DNA of 64,000 bases from the NCBI GenBank assembly GCA_937965695.1, contig CALCKW010000012.1, positions 186,001 through 250,000 of the forward strand. The letters are read 5' to 3'. The notes beneath the pieces were generated by a model. It saw only the letters and a program-made list of their open reading frames with translations, did not search any database and was not told the origin of the DNA. The translations under genes and the position numbers were made by a program. This document shows, one piece after another, positions 61,582-64,000 of this stretch. Within the stretch, counting starts at the first letter, position 1; each line of letters begins with the position of its first letter. Source of the DNA: an uncultured Granulosicoccaceae bacterium (lineage in GTDB: Bacteria > Pseudomonadota > Gammaproteobacteria > CALCKW01).

Positions 61582-62421
61582 TTAAAGCTCCACTTGTCCA
61601 TCAATCAAAACATGCACATCACCACCGATTCGTACTGTTTCTGCATCAGCACTGATGGATACACGTCCACTGCGGTTGATGGTTGTACCTTGAGCGATTG
61701 TTAAGGCTTTTTGTAAACGTCCCTGCGATTGCAGCCAATGTGCCAACGCAGAGTTGAGCGACCCAGTGATCGGGTCTTCACTCATGCCGCTGGAAGGCGC
61801 CAACATACGAACCTCAAAATCACATTCGCTACCTGACGGATGGGCACCAATAAGACCAATAGCTTTAAAAGTTGGCCAACGCACCAGCGACGAATCCACC
61901 GCTAATACAGCTTGAGCACTATCCAGTTCAAACGCTTGCCACACTGGCCCATTGTCCAGTTGAGTACTTGCCAAGACAGAAGCAGCTGGAATTTTCAGTG
62001 TGTTGAGAATATCTGTTCGATGCTCGCTGCCCATTGCCTGAATTTGTGTAGGCGGCGCTTCGAAGGCGTAGGCTTGGTTACCCAACACATGAATATTCAC
62101 CACCCCCACGCCGCATTCCTGACGTACTACACCCTCAGTTTTAGCTTTGCCACCACTGTGCAACCACGCCGCACAGGAGCCCAAAGTAGGATGACCCGCG
62201 AAGGGCATCTCACGGCTGGGCGTCATAATGCGAACTTTGTAATCGTTAACCGGGTTGTCGGGGGGAAACAAAAAAGTCGTCTCAGCCAAGTTTGTCCATG
62301 CGGCAAAGCGTTGCATTGCCTCCTCCGTCATACCTGTTGCATCGACTATCACCGCCAAGGCATTGCCTTGAGTCGGTTGCGCACTAAAAACATCGCATTG
62401 GATAAAGCGGCGCGAACCCAT
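61582..62421 (-). CDS. PhzF-family isomerase/epimerase-like protein
   Basis: A 279-residue protein of the PhzF/diaminopimelate epimerase fold. CDVFSAQPTQGNALAVIVDA opens the first half, with the catalytic Glu in LAETTFLF near 46 and MPFAGHPTLGSCAAWL. The matching second half has EDPITGSLNSALAHWL. ATG at 62421 has AAGG eight bases ahead; the frame extends to 62514 without support. PhzF itself acts in phenazine biosynthesis, but most homologues are uncharacterised and no phenazine genes are here. It is convergent with the epoxide-hydrolase-like gene. Confidence 0.9.
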   Translation of the reverse strand: MGSRRFIQCDVFSAQPTQGNALAVIVDATGMTEEAMQRFAAWTNLAETTFLFPPDNPVNDYKVRIMTPSREMPFAGHPTLGSCAAWLHSGGKAKTEGVVRQECGVGVVNIHVLGNQAYAFEAPPTQIQAMGSEHRTDILNTLKIPAASVLASTQLDNGPVWQAFELDSAQAVLAVDSSLVRWPTFKAIGLIGAHPSGSECDFEVRMLAPSSGMSEDPITGSLNSALAHWLQSQGRLQKALTIAQGTTINRSGRVSISADAETVRIGGDVHVLIDGQVEL

Positions 62422-62785
62422 GAGAGCAACCTTCAATGAAGAAAAGAAATACGCATAGCAGCTTGGCACAGCCGAAAATGCTAAACAAGCCAGCCAATCT
62501 CTAAGCACCTTCAAAACTCACAGACCGCTGTCAGGCACTCTCGTCTAGCAGTGCAATTATTGAGACTCCATCAATGAGTTTTAACACCTGTTCTTCCGCT
62601 CAAGAATAAAACATTTCTGTCGCAGTCTACTTTAGGGTCTCAGCGTAATTACCGCAGGCGCATCACAGGGCGCAGCTTTCAAACTCCTTTTAAATACAAA
62701 CTGTTTTGGCGATGTCTTAGAGTTTCAGGATGAAATAAGAGAGTTGCCTTAAAAAATCGTTTCCACAGCTGGAAAAATCCAATCC
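62422..62785. other. Divergent spacer between phzF-like and methyltransferase genes
   Basis: About 360 bases with no gene seen. Promoters for both divergent genes must lie here. I found no strong dyad. Confidence 0.4.
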
Positions 62786-63649
62786 ATGGCCAAGATTACC
62801 GTACAAAATCCCAGCAGTTTGTCTGGTTTCAAGAACGCCGCAAAGGTCATTGTCGGCACGCTGCTAATGACAATCTTTCCAAAACGTCGGCATCGCATGG
62901 AACGCCTGGCCACAATACCCTGGCACGACGACGAGCAACCAGATGCCATAGACCGATTAATACGCAAAGCCTTGTTATGGCAGAGTAGTTTGGACAGCAG
63001 TGGCAATAAGCTCGCAGACTTACACAAGAATTTTTGGAGCATGCAATCAGCAGATACGTACTATGCGGGCACAAAAACACGATTCGAACGCGTGTTCGTG
63101 CCAAACTTTGATCACTTCCTTGATCAACTCGCTATCGAGCTAAAAAAGTACGACATTCACACTGTTGTAGAGATTGGTTGTGGAGATGGTCAGTTGTTAC
63201 GGCACATGGAAAAAAGACTGGAAGCAAAACAACTTATCGGCTTGGACCTTAGTGTCGATCAGATAACGCAAAACACCGCTGCCAATACCTCCGACACAAT
63301 CGAGTTTCACAGTGGTGATGCTCAAGCTTGGATTGCGGACAACGCGAGTTCTCATACGGCCTTTGTCACTTGCCTTGGAGTCTTGGAATATTTTACTCAG
63401 GCCCAATTACAATCACTGTTGCAACAGATATCCGGCAACCACGCTCCAGCCGTTTCACTCTTCATAGAGCCAATTGATGCTGCTGCAGATTTTTCCACTT
63501 TTGATGACTCTTACGTAGCGGGTGAAGAGCACAGCTTCACCCATAACTACCCACAGCGACTCTCCGAGGCCAACTGGGAAGTATTAGCGAATCAAGAGGT
63601 GCAAGTGGGTAACTATCGCTGGCTAGTGTTCTTGGCATCGTGCCCGTGA
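62786..63649 (+). CDS. SAM-dependent class I methyltransferase
   Basis: A 287-residue protein. The cofactor motif VVEIGCGDGQLLRHM lies near 132-146, with LIGLDLSVDQI as the acidic strand and VTCLGVLEYF later, all typical of Methyltransf_11/25-type enzymes. The first 100 residues are helical and basic, perhaps for substrate or membrane contact. The substrate cannot be told. ATG 62786 has no strong ribosome site; it is monocistronic. Confidence 0.83.
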   Translation: MAKITVQNPSSLSGFKNAAKVIVGTLLMTIFPKRRHRMERLATIPWHDDEQPDAIDRLIRKALLWQSSLDSSGNKLADLHKNFWSMQSADTYYAGTKTRFERVFVPNFDHFLDQLAIELKKYDIHTVVEIGCGDGQLLRHMEKRLEAKQLIGLDLSVDQITQNTAANTSDTIEFHSGDAQAWIADNASSHTAFVTCLGVLEYFTQAQLQSLLQQISGNHAPAVSLFIEPIDAAADFSTFDDSYVAGEEHSFTHNYPQRLSEANWEVLANQEVQVGNYRWLVFLASCP

Positions 63650-63750
63650 TTTAAAAAAACAACACACCCTTACAAGAATTTAAACTCCGCTGCACAATTA
63701 CTTCACATTCTTTCCGTACCTTTTAAGCATAAATAACTGAAGGGAAGAAT

Positions 63751-64000
63751 ATGAATACTTTTGCAAAAAAAACGATCGCCTGTGCAGCCATTGTTGCTGG
63801 TTTAGCCACACTTAGTACTCCGATGGCAGCCGAGCAAGGTGAAAGCCAAAAACAGCATCGCAAGGGCCCACCTGCAGAAGCCTTTGAAGCCTGCGCGAAC
63901 CTCAGTGAGCAAGCAGCCTGTAGCTTTACTTCACCTCGTGGCGAAGCGAAGGGGCAATGCGTTATCCCACGACAAGCAGACAATACGCAGCTAGTCTGCA
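63751..64000 (+). CDS. Small secreted cysteine-containing protein, partial
   Basis: The gene starts at 63751 with GAAGGGAAG upstream and runs off the right edge after 83 codons. A signal peptide ends near PMAAEQ (24). The mature part has the pattern GPPAEAFEACANLSEQAACSF then GEAKGQC and LVC, with four cysteines, found in small periplasmic or secreted proteins of marine gammaproteobacteria. Function unknown. Frame 63723-63983 on the other strand is a shadow. Confidence 0.8.
   Translation, partial: MNTFAKKTIACAAIVAGLATLSTPMAAEQGESQKQHRKGPPAEAFEACANLSEQAACSFTSPRGEAKGQCVIPRQADNTQLVC

Noticed and set aside
1..64000. tRNA, rRNA, CRISPR, insertion sequence or prophage features
   Set aside because: I looked for cloverleaf-like segments, regularly spaced repeats, transposase motifs and phage structural genes and found none I could support.

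Overview
The window looks like chromosome of a heterotrophic, probably marine, gammaproteobacterium. The reasons are a RutR-type regulator with RutR boxes, a YghU-type glutathione transferase, HspQ, PntAB, the phenylacetyl-CoA pathway, a TRAP transporter relic and a chaperone-usher-type locus. GC is balanced by eye. I cannot place the genus. I saw no rRNA, tRNA, CRISPR array, insertion sequence or prophage.

Region 1 (1-9430) is a reductive pyrimidine catabolism island. On the minus strand lie preT-preA (dihydropyrimidine dehydrogenase) with an EamA transporter, and pydC (ureidopropionase), a dihydropyrimidinase and an ABC importer whose second permease runs off the left edge. A divergent rutR sits between the two operons. 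Two RutR boxes (4984-4999 and 9415-9430) overlap predicted -35 elements of the two catabolic operons, so the whole route looks like one small regulon.

Region 2 (9431-25290) is mixed housekeeping and accessory DNA. It holds a LysR regulator facing two small alpha+beta proteins; a WYL-type regulator facing a 60-residue unknown gene across a perfect 19-bp palindrome; pntAB; a glutamine amidotransferase; a CBS-GGDEF protein with a ruined GGDEF site; yghU; an aminotransferase; a flavoprotein; a ceramidase-like membrane protein; and an ABC exporter.

Region 3 (25563-30674) has a ferredoxin, a secreted beta-helix protein and a cytochrome P450 in one direction, then a DUF2853 gene and a periplasmic alpha-carbonic anhydrase.

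Region 4 (30732-41875) is a paa cluster (paaG-I-J-K-R-A-B-C-D-E-Y, divergent from paaZ) that lacks paaF and paaH. A textbook sigma70-like promoter for paaZ carries a GACC/GGTC inverted repeat inside its 17-bp spacer.

Region 5 (41990-48045) holds a trimethylamine-dehydrogenase-family flavoenzyme and an enolase-superfamily/alcohol dehydrogenase/SDR operon preceded by a decayed dctM, the relic of a TRAP importer.

Region 6 (48401-55255) has an M42 peptidase and hspQ, then a compact pilus-like operon: pilin, a chaperone that ends after its first immunoglobulin domain, a cysteine-free usher-like barrel with three C-terminal regulatory-like modules, and a tip-like protein. Region 7 (55357-64000) holds a DUF898 protein, transporters (one MFS gene frameshifted), an ABC-2 exporter pair, an epoxide-hydrolase-like enzyme, a PhzF protein, a methyltransferase and the start of a small secreted protein.
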